Assembly (NCBI GenBank): GCA_032629725.1
Contig: JAFEVB010000005.1
Span: forward strand, 62,001 to 126,000
Length of the DNA: 64,000 nt
Source of the DNA: Gremmenia infestans
Lineage: Eukaryota > Ascomycota > Leotiomycetes > Helotiales > Hamatocanthoscyphaceae
Reading direction: 5' to 3'
In this document: positions 23,687-34,155 of the stretch, in pieces
Numbering within the stretch: position 1 is the first letter of the stretch
How the letters are laid out: every line of letters begins with the position of its first letter
The notes under the pieces: generated by a model
The model's input: the letters and a program-made list of their open reading frames with translations, nothing else
The model's database searches: none
Told to the model about the DNA's origin: nothing
Made by a program: the position numbers and the translations under genes

Positions 23687-24771
23687 GGGGTAATACCAGA
23701 CCAGAAGATAAGAACATCACAGCATTGCAAGGCGTCACGGCAGATAGATTGTGGAGTTTTATGCAGGTTGATTGGGATATGTACAAGCAGGCTACAAACA
23801 AATGATAATTCAGTTGCGACCCTAGATAGGGGTTAGATAAGGTGCACCTGAGGGAAGAATAAAGAACTTGCCTCTAAGAAACCAGACATGAAATTCTGTG
23901 GAAGTCTTGCGTTTGGATCCTCTTCTGCGCGGAAGTACTTGAGGACGTGAGGGAGTTGCTTCCAGTAGTTTAGCGTTTCCTGCCAATTCAAGAGTTAGTA
24001 AAGTTCTTTCTAAGAATGGAAACCAAAGCTGTTCTCCGGGCCCATCAAATACTCGAGTCTTGATTTCTTTGAAAGGAGTTGCAATAGCAACCTGCTTCCG
24101 CCGACTACATCCCCTAACACTAGATGTCCCCAATTGAAAGAGCTTCACGAACCTGAAATTCTGCATGGCTCTGGAATAATAGCATATCCACCACTCCCAT
24201 TTGATTCACATATCTATGTCTTTCAAACTCCTGCCTCATTTTCGTCCGCAATTGTGCTACAGGTATGTTGAGTGAGTACATCGTCTGGATCTCCGGAGCC
24301 TGTAAAATCCACCCATTAGCCCAATTCAAATGGTATGTATCAACAGCGGTTCCTGTCCCAGGCCATCAATTGCCTCCATGTATCTATGAAGCCCCGTGGG
24401 AAGGTAACATACGGAACGAATCCATTCCCGATAGCTCCACAGAACCCTTCGTTTGCAGTCGGTCCAATTGGCAGCTACAGTCACCTCATTAGTACTCTCT
24501 CCTTCTACACCAGAGGGGCAATAGCATACACTGGCGCGTCCGCTGCGCAAGATAGGTAGGATTGATCACCATGGTGCGTAGCTTCGTACTGGTGACCTTG
24601 CCTGTCGTTGATGAAGCTCAGACGAGGTTCAAATCACCAGGTTGCGGTTCAAATTCGGCCCGTAGAGTCACGTGCAAGGCTGAGACATATCAGCTTCCAA
24701 TAGTTGCCCCGCGACAAAGCAATTCGTCTTCCATTTATTTTCCCAGAACAACTTACTCCTCACCAGCAAAA
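23687..24771. other. Intergenic region RPC19 to BUD31
   Basis: No convincing gene. Short ORFs at 23822-24166 (-) and 24326-24559 (both strands) have no motif. B-box-like GGTTCAAAT strings near 24628-24655 lack a matching tRNA fold. Confidence 0.5.
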
Positions 24772-25289
24772 ATGCCAGCCATCCGTCACGCCTCCAAGCG
24801 TAAGGCGCCCCCAGCAGGTTTCAGCGACATCGAGGACGACCTCCTAATCTTCAGCAACAAGATGAAAGATGCCGAAAACGCCCCCACAACCAATGTTCCC
24901 CGGCACCAAGTGCACTGGCCCATCTTCCAAATTTCGCATCAGAGAAGCAGATACGTGTACGAGCTGTATTACGAGAAGGAGGCGATTAGCAAGCAGCTTT
25001 ATGAATGGCTGTTGAAGAACGGCTATGCGGATGCGATGCTGATTGCTAAGTGGAAGAAGACAGGGTACGAGAAGGTATGTTACCCCCTTGCCTATATCCA
25101 AAGTTAGACTCTTCAAAGATATATGGGCTAACAAGTATATATTAGTTGTGCTGCTTAAGATGTGTGCAAACCAAGGAGACGAACTTCAACTCTACATGCA
25201 TATGTCGGGTACCGAAGGCACAGATGAAAGAGGACCAGAATATCGAATGTGTGAGCTGTGGATGCAGGGGATGTGCTTCTAGTGATTGA
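24772..25289 (+). CDS. BUD31: Pre-mRNA splicing factor BUD31 (G10 protein)
   Basis: Two exons (24772-25074, 25146-25289) give 148 aa. BUD31/G10 belongs to the spliceosome NineTeen-related complex and is among the most conserved eukaryotic proteins. The signatures are clear: PPAGFSDIEDDL, HQRSRYVYELYY, ISKQLYEWLLKNGYADAMLI, and in exon 2 the zinc-binding cysteines LCCLRCVQTKETNFNSTCICRVP with VSCGCRGCASSD at the C-terminus. The 71-nt intron is phase 0 with GTATGT/TTAG ends. Length equals the family norm. The next gene is convergent. Confidence 0.97.
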
Positions 25290-25782
25290 GGGGGCTTTCA
25301 TGGTCTGAGTACAGGAAACAGTTTACGAGGAAAAAAGATCTTGGGATGGTTACGGCAATGCTTCGATGATACCAGCATAGGCGTTTTGATGGAAAAGTTC
25401 TGCGGCTGTGTGGGATAATTATGAGGACCACATCGATGCAGCTCTGGCGTTTGAAGGATACCTGAAAGAATTTACTGCTAGTGCAAGAAGGTACGGATCC
25501 CGAGGGGATAAAGATATTCCTATATAGAATAAGAACTTGGTGTTCCGTCTGCGCCCAGTTTTATCAAGGCCATATGTGAAGCAGAGGTCACAAAATACGA
25601 CAGAAACATAGCCTGTAATTTTTGGAAGATTTGTGTTCGTGACTACGATCATACCCAGACGCCCGTAATCGCTTGTAGAAGACTGCCAGATACCTGTGCT
25701 CCTTTATCTCTGTCATAGCCATCTGATATCCATAGAAACATAGACATAGCTTCAACCCATCACTAAACCCCTGCGAATATAT
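25290..25782. other. Convergent 3' region
   Basis: About 490 nt of UTR sequence between BUD31 and the CaMKK-like kinase. No other feature. Confidence 0.5.
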
Positions 25783-28357
25783 TCACTTGTCCTGAGACAT
25801 TTCCTTTGTCTTCTCCGTCGTCATTTCCAAGACATTATCTAAAGCAACGCCACCTTTATAACTCAAATCTTTCCCAAGGTTTTTAGAGTTTGCCACTGCT
25901 TTGGATGCAACGTCAGAGAACGTGCCTCCAGTGGCCAACATCTTCTCTTTAACGGGAGGTTTCTCCTCTCTTGCTTTGTCCAAGAGACTTTTGAAGCCCG
26001 TATGAGGCTGGCTATTCTCAACTTGTGCTGCTGATGGAGCATCGACCATGTGCTTGTCCTCCTTGTACTCCTTCTTACTATCGACGCGCCGAGTCAAATA
26101 CACTGTAGCAGTGTAGCCTTGTGCCGCCCGGATACGGTCGACTTCTTGCTGGTATGCAGTCTCATAGATACTGAAATCTGCAGCAGTTGGAGACTCGGCG
26201 ACTAAATCCCAAGGCATTATTTCAGGCGCATCTTGGTCACCACGACCAATTCCAAGGTAGAGTGGCTCTGAATCTAGAGGATCGTGCGCGTGGCCTTTCT
26301 CATGGGAATTTTCTCTCAAGATTCCAGGTGTCGGGGCCGGAACTTCGTCAGAACGTGACTTTTTTGGGGTCGGGTGTGGTGTGTCCTCCTCATGGCGATC
26401 TATAGCTATCGCTGATTCGTCAACCTTGCCTCTCATAGACCTGTGTGCATCTATATCAGGGGGACTAATCTCATGATGAACACCCTCGGCGGCAAGGGCT
26501 TGTTCAACACTCCGAAGATCATGAAGATCAGTACTCCTCGATTTGCGAAGGTGCGGCTCTGATGTACCATCAACAGCGGACAAACTACCAGCAGAAGAAT
26601 AGTGGATGGTGCGAACACCTTGCCCTAGAGTTTCACTTAAACCTATAGGCCTTTTATGCTGGTTTAGTAAACCCTTGAATTTCTTAACCGCTTTCATCTA
26701 TAAGGAGTAAGTTTCCATGCATTTACAATAATGGACGGATTGGACGGACCATCATCAAAAGGTTTCTCATTCTAGCCGTGATGGCATGATTGACTTCAGT
26801 TTCACTTGGCGGTTCAATGAGATCGGACGTGTTCTCCTCTGCGGCTAATAGAGGATCAGTACCATTTTTAGTAACCCAAGAATGCTCCTAATTAATGTCA
26901 GCCAGATCCGAGTTGAAAAGAGGATATTTCGTACTCGGATTTCCTGCATGGCAATTCTTTCGGACGGATTTTTGTCTAAAAGTCTTCTCATCAAATCACA
27001 AAATTCTGGTTCACTATTGAGTTCTATCTCGAGATCATCGTTTTTGATAGCTTCATAGAGTTCGAGAACGCCACTCTTTTCGAATGGGATCCTGCCAAAT
27101 CTGAGACAGTAAAGCGATACTCCCATGGACCATATATCAGCAGCTTTGCCTGATATATCACCATGCTTCGTAACGCATAGTTCGGGAGGTAAGAATGCTG
27201 GTGATCCAGCTGACTTTGCGGTTCTCATCTCAGACGATTTCTCAAACATTTCAGAAACCCCAAAGTCAACGATCTTGAGGACATCGTCCTCAGTTAAGAG
27301 TAGATTGTCCGGTTTGATATCACGATGTACAACACCTTGTGCATGAACTTGGTAGTGTTAATAACGTGATGATCTAGCAATAGGTGGAAGGAGACTTACG
27401 ATACTCAATACCAAGAATTAGATCTCTGAACCAGCATCTACAGCTTTCCGCATCATAGGGGTCGGACTTTTCACCCAGTCCCACTTTCATGACCACGCCC
27501 TTCTTGCACATCTCGAGGACCATGTATAAAGAATCTTCATCGGGATCATCCAGCACCTCAATAAGAGATACCAAGTTGGGATGATTGAGTTTCTTCATGA
27601 TCGCGATTTCTTCCTTGATTAGGTATAGGGGATTGCCCTGCTCCTCGCCAGTCTGGATATCAGAAGCAGAATGTCGATGCAATGGAGCATTGAGGCCCGA
27701 CCCAGCTGCCAATTGTCCAGGTCGTCTACGGCCCTGAGGTCTTCGAAGGATGTTTGACTGTGCACGCTTCCGTAACCGTGACTTGGAGAATTCTTTGACC
27801 GCCTATAACCATGAGATCAGTCATCAATAGACCTTTAGAAGAGCGTGACTTTGCTCACGAATTCGTTGCCATACTGGTCGACTGCGAGATGAACAGCCCC
27901 AAACGAACCACGTCCAATCTCATCCTTGATTATGTACTGATTGATACGATGCTCCGCCTTGCCATCTTCCCGGTTGTTTGTATATTCGGATCTCGCATTC
28001 AGCGTCTCTTTGACTTCTACATGTTGCGAGGCTTGTCGACGGTGGTGTCTGAGTGGGCTTTGGTAGGCAGGAGCAGAGCTGCACTCTCGTCAGATCCGTT
28101 TTCTTATCAGCAGAGGTGTACACATGGACTCAGAACGCACAGGTGCTTAATGAGAGGGGGTCTGCCTTGGGTACCTGGGATGTCCAAAGAAATGCCTGTA
28201 TAAAGTTGTTATCATGGGTGCTCGAAGACAGCATCGGGATCAAAGATGGCATTGCCAAATTACCATGTGAGGGCAGGATCCCCACTTCTGCTTCTTTTGC
28301 TGAGATATCCCCCGCATGGCCGTGACGGGGCTGGCATTCGTCTGGGGATGAATTCAT
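25783..28357 (-). CDS. CaMKK/Ssp1-like serine/threonine protein kinase
   Basis: Six exons on the - strand: 28357-28264, 28085-27859, 27802-27400, 27347-26935, 26887-26750 and 26697-25783; 729 aa. Kinase motifs in order: EIGRGSFGAVHLAVDQYGNEF, AVKEFSKSRLRKRAQSN, a basic/Gly linker insert typical of this subfamily, KKLNHPNLVSLIEVLDDP, YMVLEMCKKG, HRDIKPDNLL, DFGVSEMF, AGSPAFLPPELC and ADIWSMGVSLYCL. This pattern matches calmodulin-dependent kinase kinases (Aspergillus CmkC, fission yeast Ssp1, mammalian CaMKK), which activate CaMK and AMPK. The C-terminal 300 residues are disordered. Odd: splicing to the terminal exon is needed, because the frame otherwise stops. The first intron (178 nt) and the N-terminal 31 aa are the least certain part. 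Divergent from BET5, sharing a 377-nt promoter. Confidence 0.88.
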
Positions 28358-28734
28358 GTTTGCTGCGAGGGTCTGTCTGCGCTACATGGTCATCAATGCT
28401 GCGTGCAATGTAACTTAAGATAGAGTAAAGCAAAGCAAAGCAAAGTCGATCAATAAATGCGTGGTAGATAGACAAAGGAAGAGATTACAGGGTGAGATGT
28501 TATGATCGGAGTAAGAGAAAAGGAGGAGGGGAGTGGGCGAGCGGGTCTGGTCAAGCTGTGAGGCTGCGACCAACACCTAGATTCCAGCCAATAGCCACAC
28601 GCCTATATCTTTTTAGCTGAAGCTTGGCGAAAGCTTGTTTTTGGCGTGTAAGCAACCCTGCCCGTCAATATGCGTCTATCAGCCGCTCTGAGCTCTGAGG
28701 TTGTTTGTGAATCTTCCACTCTATCTGCAGCATC
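28358..28734. promoter_or_regulatory. Shared divergent promoter, CaMKK-like kinase / BET5
   Basis: 377 nt between the two start codons must hold both promoters. A short CAAAG repeat lies near 28431-28446. No specific factor site is assigned. Confidence 0.5.
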
Positions 28735-29427
28735 ATGGTGGTCTACAGTTTCTACATATTCGACCAACATAGTAGGTTCCATTTACGCATCCACTCCTAC
28801 TTCCACTGGTCCTGTAAATAAGCCAACTAACACTCCCAGCGGAATGCGTCTACTCCAAACTCTGGGCTAGGCAAGACCGGCCAATCTCAGGAGGTGGCAC
28901 CTCCATCCGACCCATCTCCGACTCCAGCGCAACGAGCAATGGAGCCCCCCCCGACCTTGGCCCCGCGAGAGCACGCCCAGCACGATTAAGCGCGCAGGAT
29001 GATGCGAAGCTCATCTTCGGAACGATATTCTCGCTGCGAAACATGGTGCGGAAGCTTGGAGGACCAGACGATAGGTGAACACATTCGAGACGTCTGCGAG
29101 GAAACGGCAAACTGACTGGAGGGTTACAGCTTCATTTCCTTTCGAACAGGCCAATACAAGCTGCACTATTTCGAGACCCCGACAAGTACCAAATTCGTGA
29201 TGCTTACCGATACTGGAACTCTCAACATGCGCAACGTTCTGCACCAAATATATGTAAATCTCTGGGTCGAATACGGTATGTGATGCTGCAATATCTTATT
29301 CTATGGGCGCTGATGTTCCGTAGTGGTGAAGAATCCTATATGTCCTGTGGAGCATCCAGGGGGTGAGGGAGTCGCAAACGAGAAATTTGAGATGGGTCTG
29401 GAAACCTTTGTGAAAGGGTTCGTTTAG
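28735..29427 (+). CDS. BET5: TRAPP complex subunit BET5 (TRAPPC1)
   Basis: Exons 28735-28771, 28840-29074, 29130-29275 and 29324-29427 give 173 aa. Core subunit of the TRAPP guanine-nucleotide exchange complexes for Rab GTPase Ypt1 in ER-Golgi traffic. The longin-like N-terminus MVVYSFYIFDQH is followed by ECVYSKLW, KLIFGTIFSLRNMVRKLGG, FRTGQYKLHYFETPT, FVMLTDTGTLNMRNVLHQIY and VNLWVEYVVKNP, all typical of Bet5/TRAPPC1. A Ser/Pro/Ala-rich insertion of about 40 residues after the first strand is usual in filamentous fungi. The stop at 29425-29427 leaves a short C-terminus; an extra 3' intron with donor near 29420 is conceivable and would alter the last residues. No single exon is long, so the gene is easily missed by ORF calling. 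Confidence 0.92.
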
Positions 29428-29693
29428 CTTTGCTATTTCCTTCTGCTCTAAGTAGGTATGGTGGTACGACTATATGATTAGAGATTCAGGCATTGCATGG
29501 CGTTTAGAAGATATTACGGAGGAGTTTGAGGCGCAAAGAATAGCCCATAAGTCTTCAATGCCATTAGAGGTAGTATAGCGTGGTATCTTACATGTTCCAA
29601 CCCACTCCCCTCTGAAAGTCCATCCTTAGTTCCATCCCCATATTTAACCTATTTACTCCAGAACCAAATGCCCGACTCCTGATAAACCTTTCA

Positions 29694-31380
29694 TCAAGAG
29701 ACAGGCTCTGCACCGTGATCCACAGCTTTACCCCAGGCACTTTCTAACGCACTTGCTACCCCCACGTCCACGATGCTCTCTTGTCCAGTGCCCGCATTAG
29801 ACTCTGAATCTGCTGCGACGATCTCTGGGCCGGCAGGTCCATCCTTTTGCGCAAAGAGTGTACTGCTTTCTTCGTTCATTGGGCTGATTTCGCTCTCCCA
29901 ATTGCTCGAGTAGACGACTGCTGCGAAGGCTTCTAGATCCCTAACTTGCTCCATCGATTGGAGGTACTCATTTGGTACCCCGTTACCAATCGAATGAGCT
30001 TGCCTGCTTAAGATGGCGAGCACAGCTGGTAATCTGACGGGTTTGACATCCACAATTTCCGTAATCCGAGGAGCATTGAGGTCTGGTACATCAGATGTGG
30101 GTGGAATCTTGAAAGCTTGCTCCGAGACCTTGCGTTCCACAAGTGTTGAAAACCCGGCGTCAAGGAGCAGAGTCAAAACGTGAGAGAATGGTGGGGAGTC
30201 GATGAGGTCTGATGTTTCGTCCAAGAGGCGTCGAAGAGGGCTGTTGCCAGATGCTGCTGTCGAGGATGACTCGGTCGTCATTCCAGACTCTTTCAGCACA
30301 AAGTCCTCTTGGTCTTTTGGTGGGAGCAGATATTCCAACCATCTACCCGCTTTCCTTTCTGCATCAGTGGCCCCTTCGACTTTCATTCGTACTTGAAGAG
30401 TCAAGTCGGAGAATTTCTGCATGGAAATCTCATCCCTGATACTCAAACTGCCAAATACTTCTTTTACGGCGGCTTCAACCTTTGACATAACCTGTCGCCA
30501 CCCCCTGTGTAGTAGCCACCAGCTGAAAGTGAGGTATTGTCTATTCGTCTCAAAGTCATTGCCGTATGCCTGGTCCGGATTATCATCATCGTGATTCTCT
30601 AAGGTGATTGTAGATTGTTCCACTCCACCTGTTGCAAGTGACACCACGCTGGACAGGTAACTTCGACGGCCAAGAAGGTTTAGCTGTATCCGGGTAAGGA
30701 GTGTCAGTAACGCAAGCGTATAGATCAATGTGAAAGATCGAGTAATTGCTATCACTTGATTAGCATAGTTCTAGGTCCCATACGTTGAAACTTACAACTA
30801 ATCTTAAGGTCATTCCATAATTGCACCTTGGTCCTTCGTAATTTTTGTGCTTGTTGACCTCCATCTTGGGGTCTGTCTCCCGCTGATGTTGCAGATGGAA
30901 TGCCCATCTGGCTGGCGTGTACTCCACTCTCACTTTGCAGACTTGCCATACTCCTGCCATCATCGTCTGTCACACTTGGTGGGCCAGAGCCTAACTCTGA
31001 GGGATGAGGCTCTCCATCACGCGCCAATTTTGCAGCTTTCTGTTGCTGTAGCTCGAAGGTTATTCGCTCTGTTTGTAGTTCCTGAAGTATATTATCCGTA
31101 GCTGTTGGGAGGAGGGCAAGGACTGTGAAGGTGCAATCTTCCTGATTCTGTTCAAATCGCCGGCGGAGACTACAAACAACTATCAGCTTGATCCTAGTCA
31201 ACTCTCGCATGATCCATCGTACTTCTCTCGAGCAATGCGATCACTGCTCATGCGTTCTCGTGCGGCAGAGATCTTCCCCAACACATATTGAGTAGCTACA
31301 TAGCCCGCTCCTATAACTCCAACTCCAATAGCAAGGGGTGTTCTGTTGCGCCGAAACCACCCACGGGTAGCGGCAATCAT
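29694..31380 (-). CDS. PEX3: Peroxisomal biogenesis factor 3 (PEX3)
   Basis: Three exons on the - strand (31380-31223, 31169-30796, 30748-29694) give 528 aa. Pex3 is the peroxisomal membrane anchor that docks Pex19 for membrane-protein import and recruits pexophagy and inheritance factors. N-terminus: MIAATRGWFRRNRTP, a short basic peroxisomal targeting stretch, then one hydrophobic segment at about residues 15-35, followed by LRRRFEQNQEDCTFTVLALLP, the conserved Pex3 block spanning the first splice. SITRSFTLIYTLALLTLLTRIQLNLLGRR spans the second splice region and is also diagnostic. A disordered insert at about residues 105-150 is common in Pezizomycotina. Divergent with ATG101. Confidence 0.95.
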
Positions 31381-31786
31381 GGCTTGAGACTGTTGGATAG
31401 TTACAAAGACTGTAACATGCCGTTTGGAGAAGCCACACGTACCGGAGAATTGCGGTCAAGGGCGTGGCGTGCTGGCGCATATAAGTATCTCGACGAAAGT
31501 ACCCGTGTGAAGCTCCTCTCTAGAAAGCGGACCTCGGCGATGAATGTCTACCAAGTTAGAATGCCTGCCACACATCGTCTAATCGGAGAGTGGGTCGAAC
31601 GATAGCCTCAGCCACACTTGCGCCCAGCCCACTACTCGAGGACAATTACCCCTCCATTGTTCGCACAAAGCTTCCCACCCTATTACAGTACTCGTACTGT
31701 ATCTGCCGTGACAGCATAACTCCAACTCCAAACTCCAAACTCCAACCCAACCCTGTGGAAGGCAAATGCTAGACAATCTAGTAGCA
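31381..31786. promoter_or_regulatory. Shared divergent promoter, PEX3 / ATG101
   Basis: About 400 nt separates the PEX3 ATG (31380, - strand) from the ATG101 start. Contains CAACTCCAAACTCC-type direct repeats near 31720-31745. No assigned factor site. Confidence 0.5.
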
Positions 31787-32489
31787 ATGGAACAGCGCAA
31801 GCCGCCCGAATACATCATAGAGGTCTTCGCAGATCCTTCCTCAGTCAAAGATGTCGTGAGAGGTATTTGCTTACGGCTATGGAAGGACTCGCATCTGGCC
31901 ATCACGCTGACCTCTAATCACCAGGAATCTTGCATACCATCTTCTTCCACCGATTCTTCCCTGCTATTCGGCCCCGGACGCGCGATGTTCTAGATCTTAC
32001 CTTACCCGTAGTTGAAGATGTAGAGTTGGAGACCTTGATCGACCAGAGGACGGCGGCGCTCGTGCAACAATTAGATACCAGCTCGGATATGAGAACGCGG
32101 AATTCCGGAGTGAGAGGGTCGATGGCTGTCCAGTTCTTTGAAAAGAAGCGCCGGAAGGCCTGGTCATTTATGAAAGCAGATGAAGAGGTGTGTTGGGAGC
32201 AATGGACGTTAGATGTGACGCTGGCAACGCCGAGGACTGAAACAGGTACATTCATTCTTCCGAGCTGCTGTGTTTAGGCTTTATTAATGAGCGTACTATA
32301 GAGAGAGCGAAAGTCCGAAAAGCCATGGAGGCTATGTTGCTGAAGGCCGCAATGAAGATTGTAACAACAGTGAACCGAGAGAAAGACCACATTCCGCCCA
32401 TCACCACGAGCGAAGCAAACCCGTTCCCTTACCAGATTGTGATTAATCCGAAGGGCGATGGATGGGGAACACGAATGGGCATTTTTTGA
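31787..32489 (+). CDS. ATG101: Autophagy-related protein 101 (ATG101)
   Basis: Three exons (31787-31862, 31925-32245, 32302-32489) give 194 aa; an in-frame ATG at 31766 would add 7. Atg101 is a HORMA-fold subunit of the Atg1/ULK initiation complex that stabilises Atg13; budding yeast lacks it but most filamentous fungi keep it. Seen: PEYIIEVFADPSSVKDVVRG, GILHTIFFHRFFP, AVQFFEKKRRKAWSFM, CWEQWTLDVTL, and a C-terminus FPYQIVINPKGDGWGTRMG. The W-S-F triad in RKAWSFM sits where the family's WF finger, which recruits downstream factors, is expected. Introns are 62 and 56 nt with consistent phases. Divergent with PEX3, a peroxisome gene also tied to selective autophagy. Confidence 0.94.
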
Positions 32490-32664
32490 ACCGTGAGTGG
32501 GGAAACGAATTGTACATGAAATGACTGGGATTTTCTGGCGTTCTGAAATAGAGGCACGTTGAATAGGCTACTGATACCCATGAATGATAATATATTGTTC
32601 CGCGCTCATTTCATGAATCTTCATCGCGTCATATGTCTCGTAATAAGCGTAACCATAGCTCTCA

Positions 32665-33502
32665 TCATGTTCGGCTGAACCCTCCTCTACCCCGTCCTCT
32701 CCCCCGGCCAAATCTAACACTAGGAGGTACAAACTTCAGTGAGGACATCGCACCAGTGAGGCCTTCCATGTCCGCATCTTCTGAAGAGGGCGATGAGTTT
32801 ATCTCCTTCTCGGAGCTTTCCGTCCCATCTTGACCTTTGACACCCCCTCCCGGAGCACTAGCAATCGTTTCCAGGTTTGAGTTTCGTTTCTTGGCCCTGT
32901 CTTCAATCTCTGTCATATGCTGGACTGCAGAACTTCGCCTTCGATGTCTTCCAGAACGGAGCATTGAACTTCGGTGATCTATTCCATCGTTCACCACGTA
33001 GAAATCGTATTCTTTAGGAAAGAGGTGCTTGTCGATCAGGTGCATACGTCTCTTTTGCGGCGTGGAGCATATTCGATCGCAGTCTTCAACAAAACAGCCG
33101 TACTTGAGAGTTTTAGCAATAAGTCAGCGGGTCAGGAGGATAACACACTGTCTTTTCTCCCCTCTCCCTTCTCACGCTCACCAACGCATCATGATTCTCC
33201 TCAATGTGTAAATTCAAGAAATGATCTGTGGGGAAATTCTTCCGGCACTCTAAACACCTGTTCAAGTGTGTCTTGTTGTAATGTACCTCGTAGCTTTCAA
33301 GGGATGGAAAGGAGAGTGTCTCTCGATGTGGTGGCAATGAGCATTTCATCTCGGTATGATGCGTTGTCTCACCGCCTGAAGAATCTGGGTCGAGTTGAAG
33401 GAATTTCGAGGCGGAGAAATGAGTGACGGATACAGCAGGAGTGTCTCCTAAGTTGTCGAGGTCCGAGGGAGGCTCAAAATCTTCTCGTGAGCGCTTTGCC
33501 AT
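32665..33502 (-). CDS. ZNF511-like C2H2 zinc-finger protein
   Basis: Two exons on the - strand (33502-33149, 33102-32665; 46-nt intron) give 263 aa. Three C2H2-like units: a degenerate one (CSLPPHRETLSFPSLESYEVHYNKTH), then CLECRKNFPTDHFLNLHIEENH, then CFVEDCDRICSTPQKRRMHLIDKH, followed by the conserved tail FPKEYDFYVVNDGIDHR. This order and tail match the ZNF511 family, present from fungi to animals and poorly characterised. The C-terminus is disordered and ends in an Arg-Gly run (FGRGRGRGRGGF) that could bind RNA. Start at MAKRSRED (33502) preferred over 33559 because the upstream residues look non-coding. No function beyond nucleic-acid binding can be claimed. Confidence 0.88.
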
Positions 33503-34155
33503 CTTTTCAAATACTAATGCGGGGGGATTACTCTGATGATGAAGCTGAAATCCGAACAATCTTTCCTACCTGATGCTTGCTGTAATGTAATTTCATATCA
33601 GTGCCTCACCTAGGTAAAAACGTCCCTCGTGGCGCTTGCTGTTAGGCACTTTAAGAGGTCGTTTTGCTTGTTGTTGTCTTGAAAGGCGATTTTCTACACC
33701 AGATAGAACTTGTACAAGGCGGATGGCTATCTGGAGGAGCCTTGCGATAAATGAACGGGCGCTACCTATAGTACCATCTTTCAGCCTCGTTTTCCCCACC
33801 CTACCACTACTGCCAAGCTACAGGGATCGGCGGGCAGGGGAGGGGGGTTATGGTCTAAGAACAACGACGTGATGCGATTGCAATGCGTTGCGTTGCTACT
33901 GTTCCAAAGTCATCGGCGTCCCTCTTCTTTGCTTGATATCGAAAGTTGCCATTTCCCAACTCCTATGAGATATTCACATCATTCACCGGCACCAAGGCTG
34001 TCACCGCTTGTTAGCGCCCTCTGCTTAAATTTATCACGATTTGACCAAACCGACCCGGATGGATTCATTCTCCCACCACCCATTTGCGGACCTCGAGGCG
34101 CAAATCTAACATAGAGGTGCCGCGGGATCAAGAACCTGCGATACAAATAAATAAT
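33503..34155. other. Divergent intergenic region, zinc-finger gene / EST1-like gene
   Basis: 653 nt between opposing starts; no other gene seen. Short ORFs (33593-33872) have no motif. Confidence 0.5.

Noticed and set aside
24560..24665. tRNA-like B-box strings (GGTTCAAAT) upstream of BUD31
   Set aside because: No acceptor or T-stem pairing could be formed around them by eye; no A box at the right distance.
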